A stretch of DNA of 64,000 nucleotides from Zymoseptoria tritici IPO323 (lineage: Eukaryota; Ascomycota; Dothideomycetes; Mycosphaerellales; Mycosphaerellaceae): NCBI RefSeq assembly GCF_000219625.1, contig NC_018201.1, forward strand, positions 18,179 to 82,178, in the 5' to 3' direction. The translations under genes and the position numbers were made by a program. Positions 21,072 through 32,545 of this stretch are shown piece by piece. How positions within the stretch are numbered: position 1 is the first letter of the stretch; every line of letters begins with the position of its first letter. The notes under the pieces were generated by a model. The model was given only the letters and a program-made list of their open reading frames with translations. It was not told where the DNA came from and made no database searches.

Positions 21072-21769
21072 GCTCGCTATTTCCGCGTGTTGCTCTCACG
21101 CTCTCGTTCTTGTTCAATCTCTTGATATCTCTGTTGTGCTGCCAGCTTGTCTTTCTCTTGCGAATAGGCCACGAGGTCGTTGTATTCGTCGGCACTGAAT
21201 GGTTCGGTGTTTTCGTGGATCATTGGCAGACGGTCGGTGGAGTTCGGAGTAGTGGAGTTGTGGTTCATATAGGCACTGCGGTTGGCAGTAGCTGGTGATC
21301 GTTCTGTGCTGGTGGTAGTTGGTAATGGTCAGTGTCAATAGAGTCGTGTTGTAGATGACTGAAATGGTGCTGTTGTTGCTGGGACCAAACCTCGTCGTGT
21401 GGAAGACTGAGATGGACTGGAAGTTGCTGGACTGATGACACTGTTGGTGTCGCTCTTGTTGATAGTATCTGATGACTGCTGTGTATGCTGCTGATGAAAG
21501 AACGCTCTGATATATCGCTGTTTGATGTCAAGGGGTGACACCTGTTCTGTACGCTGTTAACAGACTGTGTTGTGGGCTGGATTGTTCGCACGACTGTATG
21601 CGATGGCTCAGGTAATGACTCTGCTGCTACGAGTCGACTGGACGATGGTGTTGCTCTGTAATGGTCTGTATCTGACGATCTGATGGATGGATTTCGAGCT
21701 GAAAGTGGCGGGCGAAGGCGGAATATTGGAAGTCGTAGTTGCGTAGAGCATCGATAAAAGTCGATAGAC

Positions 21770-21850
21770 CGGGCAGCTACGAAGCCGGCTGTGCAGTGAC
21801 ACCCATTGCACATATCAGTCCTGCCTCGGGCAGCCACGAAGCTGGCTGTG
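21770..21850. repeat. Direct repeat partner of 12775-12885, possible LTR remnant
   Basis: See 12775-12885. This copy also has an internal near-duplication: CGGGCAGCTACGAAGCCGG and CGGGCAGCCACGAAGCTGG. It lies between gag and the start of the RIP island. Confidence 0.35.
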
Positions 21851-21899
21851 ATCGGATGACGTAATGCCAAGTCCGAAAGCTGGGAGCTTCTCTCCCTTA

Positions 21900-21917
21900 G
21901 CGGTGTCCCCCGGGCTT
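21900..21917 (+). repeat. Left terminal inverted repeat
   Basis: GCGGTGTCCCCCGGGCTT, perfect 18-bp match to the reverse complement of 39850-39867. The match extends outward by CCTTA and, more weakly, inward (AGTAGTAGAA against GTTAGCAGAA, differences partly of RIP type). Confidence 0.85.
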
Positions 21918-22459
21918 AGTAGTAGAAGAAATACAGGTTATTCGTAGCAAGTACATCTACTACAATTATGAGCCGGAAGGACATAGATCTATACCCCGTT
22001 AAGCTAAGACGCGGGTATTCGAGTTACTCGCTTTGCCTATAGTTACTATATACTCCGTAGACTATAAATACTCGACTATATCGAATAAGTAGTATACCTC
22101 CGAGTATTATTAGTAAGTACGGTAGCATCGTAGTTATAGTACATGTTAACGAGAACTAGTTCTACTCGTACTTAGATATACGCGATTACCGCTTACGCCT
22201 AGTAAGCGGTTATCGTACTCTACGGGTATATATATAAGTAGGTATTACGACTACCTACTATAATAACGGTCTAATAGCGATTTCCCGCGAGTAAAGCCGG
22301 TAAGCGTATATTACGCTAACCGCTTACGGCTAGTCTAAGTAAGTTTCTATAACCCTAGACTTTACGACTTTACGTCGTCGGTCCATTATAGTTAAATTAC
22401 CCTTATACCTACCTCTACCTCTACCTCTACTACTACTACTATACTATCCGATCTCTCCG

Positions 22460-23291
22460 ACGGCCGAACAGACTGCACCTTCACGCGGTGGCCGTCGTAA
22501 GTACCTTCCTCGGAAGGGAAACTAAGACAGTCTGGAAGAAACCTCCTCGAAAATCTCTCGAATCCGCCGAAATCCTTCTTAAAATCCCTCTCGAAATCTT
22601 TCTCGAAATCCTTCTCGAAATCCTCCTCGAAATCTACCTCGAAACACAAGCTATAACAGAACAACAGCACGATTCGAACGAATAGCCCTCTACGCTACAA
22701 ACGAGAAGAAGAAGAAGAAGAAGCAGTCTACTCTGCCCTATATGCGCACCTTCTCGAAATCCGAACCGAAATCGCATATCCCTTCTCTAGAGACTTCGTT
22801 ACCCTCGAAGGAAGCATACATGCACTTTAAAGAGCTAGAACTCGGTGGAATCTACAACTCTACGATTAACCTACGTAGCTATATGCGCTAGAAGGCGGCA
22901 TATAGTTCCACAAAGGCATATTAAGGACAAGAGAAGGCAGCGAGTTGGACAGCTGCTTTTGTACGGCATTTTGCACGGCATTCCTCTCTCTCTTTTTCGA
23001 ATTCGCAGCGTGCGTGCGAAGCGGAAGGATCCGCTGAAAATTCTGCAAAAAGCTTGGCGCGAAAATTTCTGCAGCCTTGGGCTGCAACACTCGTTTAATT
23101 TCCTTTGTCTTGCATTTGTTTAAAGTCCTTTAGCATTGCCTTAGGCACAGGGTTTTCCCCTAAGGTCAAAGAATACCGAAAGAATTTGATTGTAAATAGA
23201 TCTACTGCCCTGCTTGCAAGGCCGTCCTACATAGTCTTAGACTCCGAAAGGACGTAAATGGAACAAACAAACAAACAAAACAAACAAACAA
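22460..23291 (+). mobile_element. Non-autonomous retroposon carrying a LINE 3' tail
   Basis: Flanked by a 15-bp direct duplication, TATCCGATCTCTCCG (22445-22459 and 23292-23306). The last 175 bp or so match the 3' UTR of the LINE copies (shared: TTTAAAGTCCTT, CCCTAAGGTCAA, CCGTCCTACATAGTC, GACGTAAATGGAACAAAC) and end in the same (AAAC)n tail. The 5' 650 bp have no LINE ORF2 sequence: they contain 12-bp GAAATCCTTCTC-type repeats, a GAA run, and a short frame at 22845-23123. This suggests a SINE-like or chimeric element moved by the LINE machinery. It is much less RIP-mutated than its surroundings. Confidence 0.72.
22540..22650. repeat. 12-bp tandem repeat inside the retroposon
   Basis: Units of the type GAAATCCTTCTC/GAAATCTTTCTC recur about nine times. 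They read EILLEI on the plus strand and DFEKDF on the minus strand. Confidence 0.75.
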
Positions 23292-24647
23292 TATCCGATC
23301 TCTCCGGCCTTAGTTAAGTAAGTAATCTCTATCTCTTCTCCTTTTACCTTATACTTTACCTAGCTTCGTACGAGAAGAATTACTACCTATATCGACCCTA
23401 CCTAGAAGCTATAGAATCCGATACTAATAGATAGAAGTCTATATAACTATATTACCTTATTTCTACTAACATTTCTATACGGCTATATTACCTTAAATCG
23501 TAGCGTTAAATAGTAATAGTTTTAATATTTTCTCTCGTTCTTAATAGTAGGCATTTAGTCTAGTAGTATAACTAATAAACTACTAATAGTAACCGTAACC
23601 TCTAATAACTTAATAGCCTAGCCCTCTTAACTCGGAAGTACTTAGTCTTAGGGAGCGACTTACCTAGGAATAAGCTACCGATAATATACGCGGCTATACC
23701 TTACGAAAGAAGCGTAAAGCTAATACTACTACCGCTCCGCTCGAAGTCTCTCCTCTTAATACTAATTACTCTATATTTAAGCGTCTCGACCGTCTTATAC
23801 GCTAGGACTTATTTCTCTATAGTAACTATAACTTCGTACCCGAGAGAATCCGTAAAGCTTACGCTAGCCTCGATTAGTATACTAATCTAGATAGTAAAGG
23901 CTTCGATATACTCCGTAAAGACGTATAGGCTAAAGTCCGTTTAAATAGAACTTAGATTAAGAAGAAGATAAAGGTAAGTCTCTCCTCTCCGTCTACTATT
24001 TTTTTATCTAGGCTTCGGTCTTTAGTCTTTTTTTTTTATCTAGGCTTCGGTCTTAATTTAGTACTTCGGAATACTACTATATTTAGGGTTATAAGTCTAA
24101 AGTTACGAGTCTAAAGTTACGAATTAAGCGTTACGAATTAAGCGTTACGAATCGAGCGTTACGAATTAAGGAATAGTATACTAACTATATATATATAATA
24201 GGCGTTCGTTAGCGAAGAGCGTAAGAATAATTTAGCGCTCGTAGGCGCCTCGCGTTCTAGGGCTTTAGCCTATTTTAAAACTCGATTTAATATTAATAAC
24301 TTCTTCTCGGTCTAGGTAAGCTATAATCTATAGTACTCCTTAATCTATAAGACTCCCGCTCTTAATCCGGAAGACTCCTTAATCCGTAATACTCCTTAAT
24401 CCTTAATCCTTAAGACTCTAAGTTAACTCTCGAAGTATCTCCGTAGAGTATCTCCGTAGAGTATCTCTATAGAGTATCTCCGTAGACTATAGACTAGCTA
24501 GCTAATAAGTATATAGACCTATATAAAAGGTTATATTAACCTCCGAAAGTCCTTTATAGAGAATAGAGATAGCCTCGCTATTATATTCTATAAGGGTAAG
24601 CTACTAATCCTTTCTTCTCTTTTATTTCCGAGATATAGTTGTCCTTA

Positions 24648-24705
24648 AGATAGTCGTCCTTAAGATAGTCGTCCTTAAGATAGTCGTCCTTAAGATATAC
24701 TAATA
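24648..24705. repeat. 15-bp tandem repeat, four units
   Basis: Unit GTCCTTAAGATAGTC type, four head-to-tail copies with little divergence inside the mutated transposon. Confidence 0.8.
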
Positions 24706-25047
24706 TATATATATAGATATCTTCACCGAGTTCGCTACGGAGATCTACGCGTAGTTTAAGGCTAGTACCTAGAAGACTAGTACTACTAACGACGCCGTTA
24801 ATACGGCGATTATTACTATATAGTAAGCCTAATACCTATCCTATTCTACGTCCTATACTTCTAAGTTAAAGTAACCTATACTTAAAGTAACCTATACTTA
24901 AAGTACTTAAAGCGACGATAGAATTAAAGTAAGATCCTTAGCTAACGTATATATAGTACGGCTCCTAAGTATGCCGACGTAGATAAGGACGAGTTCTTCG
25001 TCCTCGAAGACCTAGCTATAGGCTAATATACTCTAACGGAGGTAACG

Positions 25048-25136
25048 TATTAATCTATTAATCTATTAATCTATTAATCTATTAATCTATTAATCTATTA
25101 ATCTATTAATCTATTAATCTATTAATCTATTAATCT
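25048..25136. repeat. 8-bp tandem repeat, about eleven units
   Basis: Unit ATTAATCT repeated without interruption. It expanded after RIP, since the unit itself already lacks CpA. Confidence 0.85.
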
Positions 25137-25744
25137 ATCTACCTCCTCCTTAACTTTACCCTTAGTATCCTTAGTATCTATAGAATATATAGTAATTAGC
25201 GTAAGGTAGTATACTAATATATATATATAGCTAAGAGACCTATCCGTCCTCGAGCGAATAGACGATACCCCCCTACCGCTTTCGAAGAAGTAGAAGGTAG
25301 TAGCGGCGGTAGTAGCGGCGGCGGCGGCGAGTAACGACGGTTAGTATTATTATTATTTACTATATATACGCTAGGCTATATACGGCGTTAGTATACGGTT
25401 CTATTTAGAGTTATAGGAGTATTTAAAAATATATTAAAATATACGCTAGGCTATATACGGCGTAGGCGGCGGTAATATACTAGGTATTCGGTGTTCGGGT
25501 TACGCTCTATAAATTTTCTTTATATTATTATTAATAAGATATATTCGACTAACTATTAAACTATAGGATAATATATTATTTTAGTTAGCTAAAAGCCGAG
25601 TACTAGTAATATATTATCTTTATAAAGTAGCGTCCTAGAACGGCGACGACTACTACCCGAACTACTAAGAAACGAAGGACCGATATATCTATATACCGGA
25701 TAACTAACTTAGTTATAGATCGAATAATTATCGTAGTCGTAGTT

Positions 25745-25905
25745 ATAGACGTAAACCCTCTAATCCTCTTAATCGTAAACCCTCTAATAATCCTCTTAAT
25801 CGTAGACTCTATAAGCCTCTTAATCGTAGACTCTATAAGCCTCTTAGTCGTAAACCCTCTAAGCCTCTTAATCGTAAACCCTTTAAGCCTCGTAATCTTA
25901 GAGCT
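25745..25905 (+). repeat. 24-bp coding tandem repeat
   Basis: About six or seven units with the core CTTAATCGTAAACCCTCTAA. The plus-strand frame gives NRKPSKPL / NRRLYKPL units: a basic Pro-rich tract in a lost protein. Confidence 0.7.
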
Positions 25906-27170
25906 AGCCGTAGATATATATATAGGCCCGGCGATAGTAACTATCGATATAGCGCCTATAATAGCGCTATTAGTAACCGCTTCTACGCCGTTAATATAAG
26001 CGTCCGCTCTCGTCGATAATCGACCCTACCTTTCTTACTAGTAGCTAGTAGTACTAGTAGTACTCGGACGACGACTTAGACGTATAAATCGATAATAGGC
26101 GTAAGCGCGGTAATAGCGGCGGACCTTATAAAGGGTTAAATAATAGTCTCGGTAATAACCTCGACGGTAGTTTTAATAGTAAGCTCGATAGTAGACTTAA
26201 TAGTAGATTTAATAGTAGATTTACATCGACATCCGCACTTCCATTGCACACCCAATATTGACCCGATCATCACCAAACACGCACCATTCGAAAGCCCTTA
26301 TCAAGGCCGTTCCAACGAACCCGCATTCACCCCGCTGCCCTTAAAACCTACGCCGCTACTGGAGTTTAAAGATTCACCTTGTTGCCCCCTTTGGGGTGCA
26401 AATTTTGACCCTGAACTCCGGGATTTGGCCCCCACCTCCGAAACCTTATTCCGACCTCACCTCCCCCACACTTGAAATATTCCCTGTTTAGGGCATTGCA
26501 GCATAAGGAAGGTCCACAACCTGTACCACAATACTTCAACACACCACAACACAACTAATACGCCGCCGAATCGGACGCCGTGTAGCCCGTTTGAAAGCCC
26601 TCGACGAGAGCTTTTATTCTAGCTATCAAACGCCTGATTTGGTCGAATTTTGAAAGAGCCAAAGGCCAAACAAGAGCAGTGTTCCCAGGATACACAAACA
26701 TACACATACACTTAGTTCTCTCTACACTAGAGTTACCTGTTGTCCTACGCCGCCGAGAGAGGAAGCTAAAGGAGCAGTGTAGTTTAGTAAGGACGAATTT
26801 GCACCTCTAGGGATTAGAGTAGTAGTACTAGCTATATAGCTAGATACTCTTTATAGAGTATAGGCCTACCTTTCCCTAGAGACAAAGGTTGTCCCGAACC
26901 TGCTACGGCTACCCGCAGAACGCCTCTAAAGCCTGCTATAAAGACGCACGTTGCTATAGGCCAGAGTACTTCCTAGAAGCAGAGGTATATTTATATATCT
27001 CTTCTCTCCTCTTTAAAGTATACCTTCTCCTACTTTGTATAGTAGGGAGAAGAGTGCCCTAGTGTCGCAAGTAGGCTAGGACCCGAACGCGATTGGAAAT
27101 AGAGACGAACAAGCAGCCCTCTCGGCGTAAGACTGCTAAGCCTCTTTTCAAACAAACAAACAACAAGACA

Positions 27171-28343
27171 ATGTCTACCGAGACGGAAATGACAGACGCA
27201 AGCTCAGCCCCTTAGACTCCAAAAGCTACGGCTAGAAAGGACGAGGAAGTTACGTTTGAGTCTCTCAAAACCCTGCCGTTGCCGGAGGAACTACTAAAAA
27301 GAACCGGCATTCCTTTCATACCTAGGAAAAGGCAAAACCCCTTCGAATTTAGTATCTCCCCGACTCGTAGCCCTTCTCTCGGAAAGAAACAAACACTCTC
27401 TTACACGCCCGCGAACGAGAAGATCCTACAAGCCCGACAGCTACTAGTCGAAGCGGCAGGGGATCTAGTCGGGTTTCTAGGAGAACAAACCCGGGTTCTC
27501 GACCTTCTCGAAGTCTTTCGGCACTTTACCGAGCGTACAGACTTTAGGACAACGTCCTAAATCCTCGCAAAGCAAGTCTCGAACCTAGAAATAACAACAA
27601 AGAAACTAGCAGCATAGGCGAAGAAGCCTACTTTCGTAGACGTTGTTAAGGGAGATAGCGGATCCGCTACCTCTACCTCTACCTCCTCGACAACAAAGAC
27701 AACATAATAATAACAACAACAACAACAACAACAACAGTGGACGACCGTCTCCCGGAGGGCTAGCAAGCCGAAAGAACAAGCAGAACCGATGCCTCTTATC
27801 CTTGTACTAAAGGATAAAGAGAAGGAACTCGACTAGATCGCAACCCGAGACAAAATTAACGACGCTCTTAAAGGCGAAGACCAAGAGCTAGCTGTCCTTC
27901 CGATAAAGAAATCATTTCGGGGCAACATTGTCCTAAACTTTGTAACAGAGAAAGCCCGCTAACGAACGATCGATAGCCTTACTAAGGTTACCGATATCGT
28001 AGGCGAGGCACGGGTAATAGAGGACTCTCTCTGGCATAAGGTCGTAGTCTACGGCGTCTCGACCGCGAACTTTAATACGCTAACGGGCCTATAGGACATT
28101 CAACGAGAAATTAAGACCTTTAATAGAGGTCTTAAACTCGCAGGCACCCCGATTTGGCTAACAAACGAAGAGAGAAGAAGGACTCTTACTAGGGCGACAG
28201 TTCTAGTAGGTTTTGCTACCGAGGAGGAGGCAAAAAGGGCTATTTAAAACCGTCTATACGTAGGCGCGGACAGCCTAAGAGTCGAGAAGGCGAAGGATCG
28301 TATACAACAGAAAGGGAGGCCCCTAGAACGTTCTACATATTAG
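27171..28343 (+). pseudogene. LINE copy A ORF1
   Basis: Starts at the ATG at 27171 (MSTETEMTDASSAP). The frame includes KRTGIPFIPRKRQNPFEFSI, LEVFRHFTERTDFRTTS, a poly-Gln run from CAA repeats, and a C-terminal segment (KVVVYGVSTANFNTLTGL, LAGTPIWLTNEERRRTLTRA) of the sort found in ORF1 RNA-binding domains. Interrupted by TAG/TAA where Gln or Trp is expected. It probably once encoded the nucleic-acid chaperone of the LINE RNP. Confidence 0.75.
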
Positions 28344-31300
28344 AACACTCTCTACGGATTTTCTACGTTAATCTTAACCGATCTATCGAGGCTATAGAGT
28401 CTACCTTAGACGTCGCGGTTAAGTAGAAAGCCGACCTTCTACTAGTCTAGGAACCGTGGACTATAGAAGACCCGATAACAGGCTATAAAGAGACGAGATC
28501 TATCGTACACCGGGAATACAACCAGCTATTCCTAACGACTACGGATTCGACGATCCGGCTAAGAACAATGCTATATATTAGCATAAGACTTAACGTCAAT
28601 ATCTCTCCTATTTTATTAGACGATAGCGACATACTTTCCTTTGTTATTTTAGACAAGAAGGGCAACAAGATCTAGATAGTTAATCTCTATAACGAGAAAG
28701 ACCTTCGGGATACCGAGAACCCGCAAAACCGACGAACAACAGAGAGAATCCTCTACTCTCTACGCAATACGTTCCTTCCAAACACTCTACTAGTAGGAGA
28801 CTTTAACCTTAGACACCCGTCCTGGGATCCGAGGGGAAAGGATACTACTAGCGCCCGCGAATTTATAGAGTGGATAGAAGACTAGGGCTTTACTCTACGT
28901 AATACGATAGGTGTCGGGACCTTCTATAGGCCGCACCTAGACGCAGAGTCGGTCCTAGACCTTACGTTCACAAGAGGATCCTTATCTACGAAAGAAATCG
29001 ACTGGAGAACGATTCCGACAGGCTTAGACTATAAGGCTATATCTATAGACCTTATTAGCGCGTAAGATCGAGCCTAACAGAAGAAAGTAGTTCTAGATAT
29101 AGCTTCCGCGGATTGGGAACTGTTTACAGATCTCCTAATAAGCAAGGCGACGTCTATTAACTATACGAACTCCCTCGACGATATCGTAGACTCCTTTACC
29201 TCGTGTATTACCAAATCGATGCGGGGAGCAATCCCAGAGAAAGTAGTACACGCCGGCGCAAAACCTTGGTGGAATAGAGAGCTACGCACGCTACGCCGTA
29301 CAATGTCTAGAACATATAGACAGACCTTTACCGACGGACGTACGCCGACGCTTGACGAGAAAGAGGCGTATACGAAAGCGAGAAACGAGTACTTCCAAGC
29401 TATTAAAACAGCTAAGAAGAACCACTAGAACGCTTTCCTCGAAAAAGAAGACTCGAAATCTATCTTTAAAGCTATGTCCTATACTAGGAATAGCAGCCGA
29501 AGATAGATACCTACGATAAACAACGAAGATTCTTTCGAGGGGAAATGTAAGGCCTTCTCCGAAGCCTTATTTCCGCGCCCTCCTGCCGAGGAACCTCTGC
29601 CTAGCCGTTGGGAAGCGTATACAGCCGGGGATTAGGGCTGGACTACGCTAACCGAAGAGGAACTCGCTACCGCCTGTAGTACGAAGATAGTAAAAGGAAA
29701 AACGCCGGGCCTAGACGGTATTACGCAAGCTATTATTAGTAAAGCGTACGGCGCTATTCCTATTACCTTTCTACGTATATATAGTAGGCTACTCGACGAA
29801 GGACACTACCCCCGATGCTGGAAAGTTGCGACAGGCGTAGTTCTAGCAAAGCCGGGAAAGCTAGACTATTCGGTCCCTAAGGCCTACCAAGTTATCTCTC
29901 TCCTAAACTGTCTCGGCAAGATTAGCGAGAGAATACTCGCAAAACGCCTAGGGATTATTGCAGAGACGAAGCCCCTTCTATACGACTCGCAGTTAGGAGG
30001 GCGAAAGAAGAAATCGGCTATCGATACGGTGCTTCTCTTAACGAACGAAATCGAGGAGAATCGAAGAAAGAAAAAGAAGACTTCGGTTATCTTCCTCGAC
30101 GTAAGAGGAGCATACGACTACGTTACAAAGAACCGACTGTTAAGAATAATAATCTAGTTAAGGCTTCCGCATAGCCTTATACGTTAGGTTTAGTCGTTTA
30201 TAAGCAATAGACGCCTACAAATAGCATTCGACGGACAGATATAGGAATTCCAGGACGTAGAGATCGGCGTTCCGTAAGGCAGCCCGATGTCTCCTATCCT
30301 CTTTCTTATCTATACGCGCGACATATTCTTCTCGCTATAAGGAGTTACTCCTAGTTCCTACGTCGACGACATTAGACTATCTACTTCGTCTACGTCCCTT
30401 AAGAAGAACTCTAAGGTACTAGAACGTAAGGCAAGAAGGCTAATAGACCTAGGAAAGAAGAACTCGATTGCTTTCGACCTAGCAAAGACAGACCTAGTAC
30501 ACTTCTCGAAAGGGAAAGGGTCCGATTGCCTAGTAATTCTTCTAAACGGCGATATTGTTCGCCCGGCAAAGAAAGCGATAAGGTAGCTTAGGATTTAGCT
30601 AGACGCCGGTCTTACCTTTAAGGAGCACATTGCAATAAGATCGGCTTAAGCACAAGCGGCATTCTATCGATTAGAAAGACTAGCAAATACCGAACGCGGT
30701 CTGTCTTCTATATCGTTAAGAAAGATCTACCTAGCCTGCGTTACTATAATAGCAGACTACGGGGCCCCGGTTTGGTAGCGGTCGAAAAAGAGCATAAAAC
30801 CTCTAGTATCTCTACAAAGTAAAGCTTGTAGGAAGATCCTAGGCGTTTTCCGTACTGCCCTAAACGTCCTGTCCGAAGTAGAGTCAAATCTCTTCCCCCC
30901 GGATCTACGCCTAGAGAGACAGTTAATTTTATACTCTCTACGCGCAGCAAAGCTACCCGAGAACTACCCTATAAGACTCGCTATCTAAAGCGCGCCTTCG
31001 GATACGCGAGAAGTCCAACACGAGGACTCGAGAGAGATACTTCCGCAAAAACGACAGAGAACATAGATACAACTACTCTGTTATCGACTCCGACAATACA
31101 AGCATTTCGTAGAACACGAGAGGGCTAACTACGCAAAAGACGATCTCTTTAGCGTCTGGAAAACCCGATACGAAATAGCAAGACAACGGGAGATTAATAA
31201 GGTACCTAGGAATACAAATAGCTACCTTAGTCGATTTCTATAGAGCTCGCTAGGAAAACATAGAATAGGAGGAAGACGTGCTTTAACTAGTGCCTTCTAT

Positions 31301-31582
31301 ACTATCCTATTAGGACACGGATACCTAAAGTCCTATCTCTATCGCTTTGGACACGCAACGACGCCAGACTGCCCTTGCGGACGACGAGAAACAGCAGAAC
31401 ACCTCGTATGTAGCTGCCCTATCTACGATGTATTTAGGCTACTACCGCTACGACAAGCACAATCTCTGCTAGAAATAGTAGAAGATAAGGAACTCCGGAA
31501 ACACCTTACTACCTTTCTCTCGGATACAAAGATTGCTTCTAGGTCCTGGCACCTAGCAAGAGGCGAAGACGAGACCGTCTAG
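28333..31582 (+). pseudogene. LINE copy A ORF2: endonuclease and reverse transcriptase
   Basis: Plus strand, overlapping the end of ORF1. The APE-type endonuclease shows ADLLLVQEPW-type, VNLYNEKDL, LLVGDFNLRHPSWDPR and VLDLTF motifs. RT follows: KTPGLDGITQAIISKAYGAI, QVISLLNCLGKISERILAKR, SVIFLDVRGAYDYV, GSPMSPILFLIYT and the catalytic SYVDDIRLS. The C-terminus has CPCGRRETAEHLVCSC. The frame is broken only by TAG/TAA, consistent with RIP of CAG, CAA and TGG. Stop at 31580-31582. No RNase H motif was seen between RT and the Cys motif. Confidence 0.9.
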
Positions 31583-32161
31583 CCTACACTCCTTTTACTT
31601 TTCCTTATTTGTTTTTCTTTAAAGTCCTTCGATACTAGCTTGCTACTATCCTAGGCACGGGTCTTTCCCTAAGGTCAAGAGATACGAGAGAACAACGATT
31701 GTACATAGATAGACTGCTGTCGCGAGACAGCCGTCCTACATAGTCATAGACTTATACAGGACGTAAATGGAACAAACAAACAAACAAACAAACAAACAAT
31801 AGTAGATTTAATAGTAGGCTCGATAATAGAGAGTATAATCTAGGTTTAGACGACCGGGATAAATTCGATAGCGGAAGGTATAAGAACGGTAATACTATAA
31901 TAGAAGACGGATTTAAGTCTCCTCTACGGCGACTACCTATATAAAGATTTAATAACTAAGGTAGACCGGTACTACTAATGTTTACTAATAGTCGAACGTA
32001 AGGTTAATAACCTACTACTACGTTTAATCGATAGCTTAGTAGTCTAATACCTACTATACGGTATACCTATAATCCTCGCTATCGTTAGCGTTAAGTTTCT
32101 ATAGGTAAGACTTTATATATAGTCTAGATATATTATATACTTCTTACTTAGATAGCCGGTT

Positions 32162-32345
32162 TGTCACAGGCTGTGCCTTGGGGTTCAGCTTGGCTTTGCC
32201 AAGCCTTAAAAGTGGGGCGCAATCTGAGAACCCGTTCTCAGATTCTGGTCTTTTGGCTTCCTTTTGGCCCAGTGGTAAAGCGCCCCACCCTGGAACCCAA
32301 AGGTCGCCAGTTCGAGCCGGAGCTTTCCCCGGCCGGACCCTGACA
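32162..32345 (+). repeat. TRIM LTR 1 (divergent subtype)
   Basis: 184 bp. Hairpin arms AATCTGAGAAC (32221-32231) and GTTCTCAGATT (32234-32244). A-box-like TGGCCCAGTGG at 32265-32275, then a TTCGAGCC B-box-like motif. It differs from LTRs 2 and 3 at many sites, including paired changes in the hairpin. Confidence 0.88.
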
Positions 32346-32349
32346 TAAA

Positions 32350-32533
32350 TGTCACAGGCTGTGCCTAGGGCATGGGCTTAGGCTGCGCCAAGCCTTTAAA
32401 AGTGGGGCGCAATTTCAGAACACCGTTCTGAAATTCTTGTCTTTTGGCACTTTTAGCCCAGTGGTAAAGCGCCCTACCCTGAACCCCAAGGTCGCTAGTT
32501 CGAGCCGGAGCTACCACCGGCCGGACCCTGACA
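32350..32533 (+). repeat. TRIM LTR 2
   Basis: 184 bp. Hairpin arms AATTTCAGAAC (32411-32421) and GTTCTGAAATT (32425-32435). It differs from LTR 3 at about six sites, four of them CpA-to-TpA type (including one that breaks the A-box TGG to TAG). Confidence 0.88.
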
Positions 32534-32545
32534 TAATTTCAGAAC
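32534..32545 (+). promoter_or_regulatory. Candidate self-primer binding site
   Basis: AATTTCAGAAC begins one base after LTR 2. It is the exact 11-nt complement of GTTCTGAAATT inside the LTR, so a transcript starting there could fold back and prime on this site, as known for Tf1/sushi elements. No tRNA-type TGG start is present. Confidence 0.6.

Larger units (their letters stand above)
14468..21268 (-). mobile_element. Ty3/Gypsy LTR retrotransposon, internally deleted
   Basis: Minus-strand order: gag (21071-19112), zinc knuckle and protease (19111-17227), the last part of RNase H (16779) and integrase (to about 14468). This is the Gypsy order with integrase last. Reverse transcriptase and most of RNase H are missing: only about 450 bp of low-complexity DNA lies between protease and the RNase H tail. 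RIP-like damage is light (isolated TAG codons), unlike the islands to the right. LTRs are not proven; see the repeat pair at 12775 and 21770. Confidence 0.85.
23307..26222 (+). pseudogene. RIP-saturated coding remnants of the host transposon
   Basis: CpA/TpG nearly absent. On the plus strand at about 23,690-23,960 a frame interrupted only by TAG reads LRKKRKANTTTAPLEVSPLN and SNYNFVPERIRKAYASLD. At about 25,740-25,910 a basic repeat frame reads KPLNRR-type units, and at about 26,160-26,222 SKLDSRLNSRFNSRF, which resumes after the LINE as SRFNSRLDNREYN. The LINE therefore split one frame. No family can be named. Confidence 0.45.
26223..31797 (+). mobile_element. Tad1-like LINE, copy A, RIP-mutated
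   Basis: Plus strand, about 5.58 kb. Bounded by AATAGTAGATTT at 26211-26222 and again at 31798-31809 (the flank already repeats this phrase, so the duplication is probable, not certain). The 5' end begins ACATCGACATCC, about 40 bp short of copy B. The 3' end is an (AAAC)n tail. It has ORF1 and ORF2 (endonuclease, RT, C-terminal Cys-rich motif; no RNase H seen). Stops inside are TAG or TAA at Gln/Trp positions. Copy B at 54276-59889 is the same family in opposite orientation. Confidence 0.92.

Noticed and set aside
22845..23123. 92-codon plus-strand protein in the LINE-tail element
   Set aside because: Composition is low-quality coding (Arg-rich, no recognisable domain) and the frame ends inside the LINE-like tail; not called as a gene.
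23257..23291. Simple CAAA microsatellite
   Set aside because: It is the tail of a retroposon, as shown by the 15-bp duplication and the LINE-like 3' UTR next to it.
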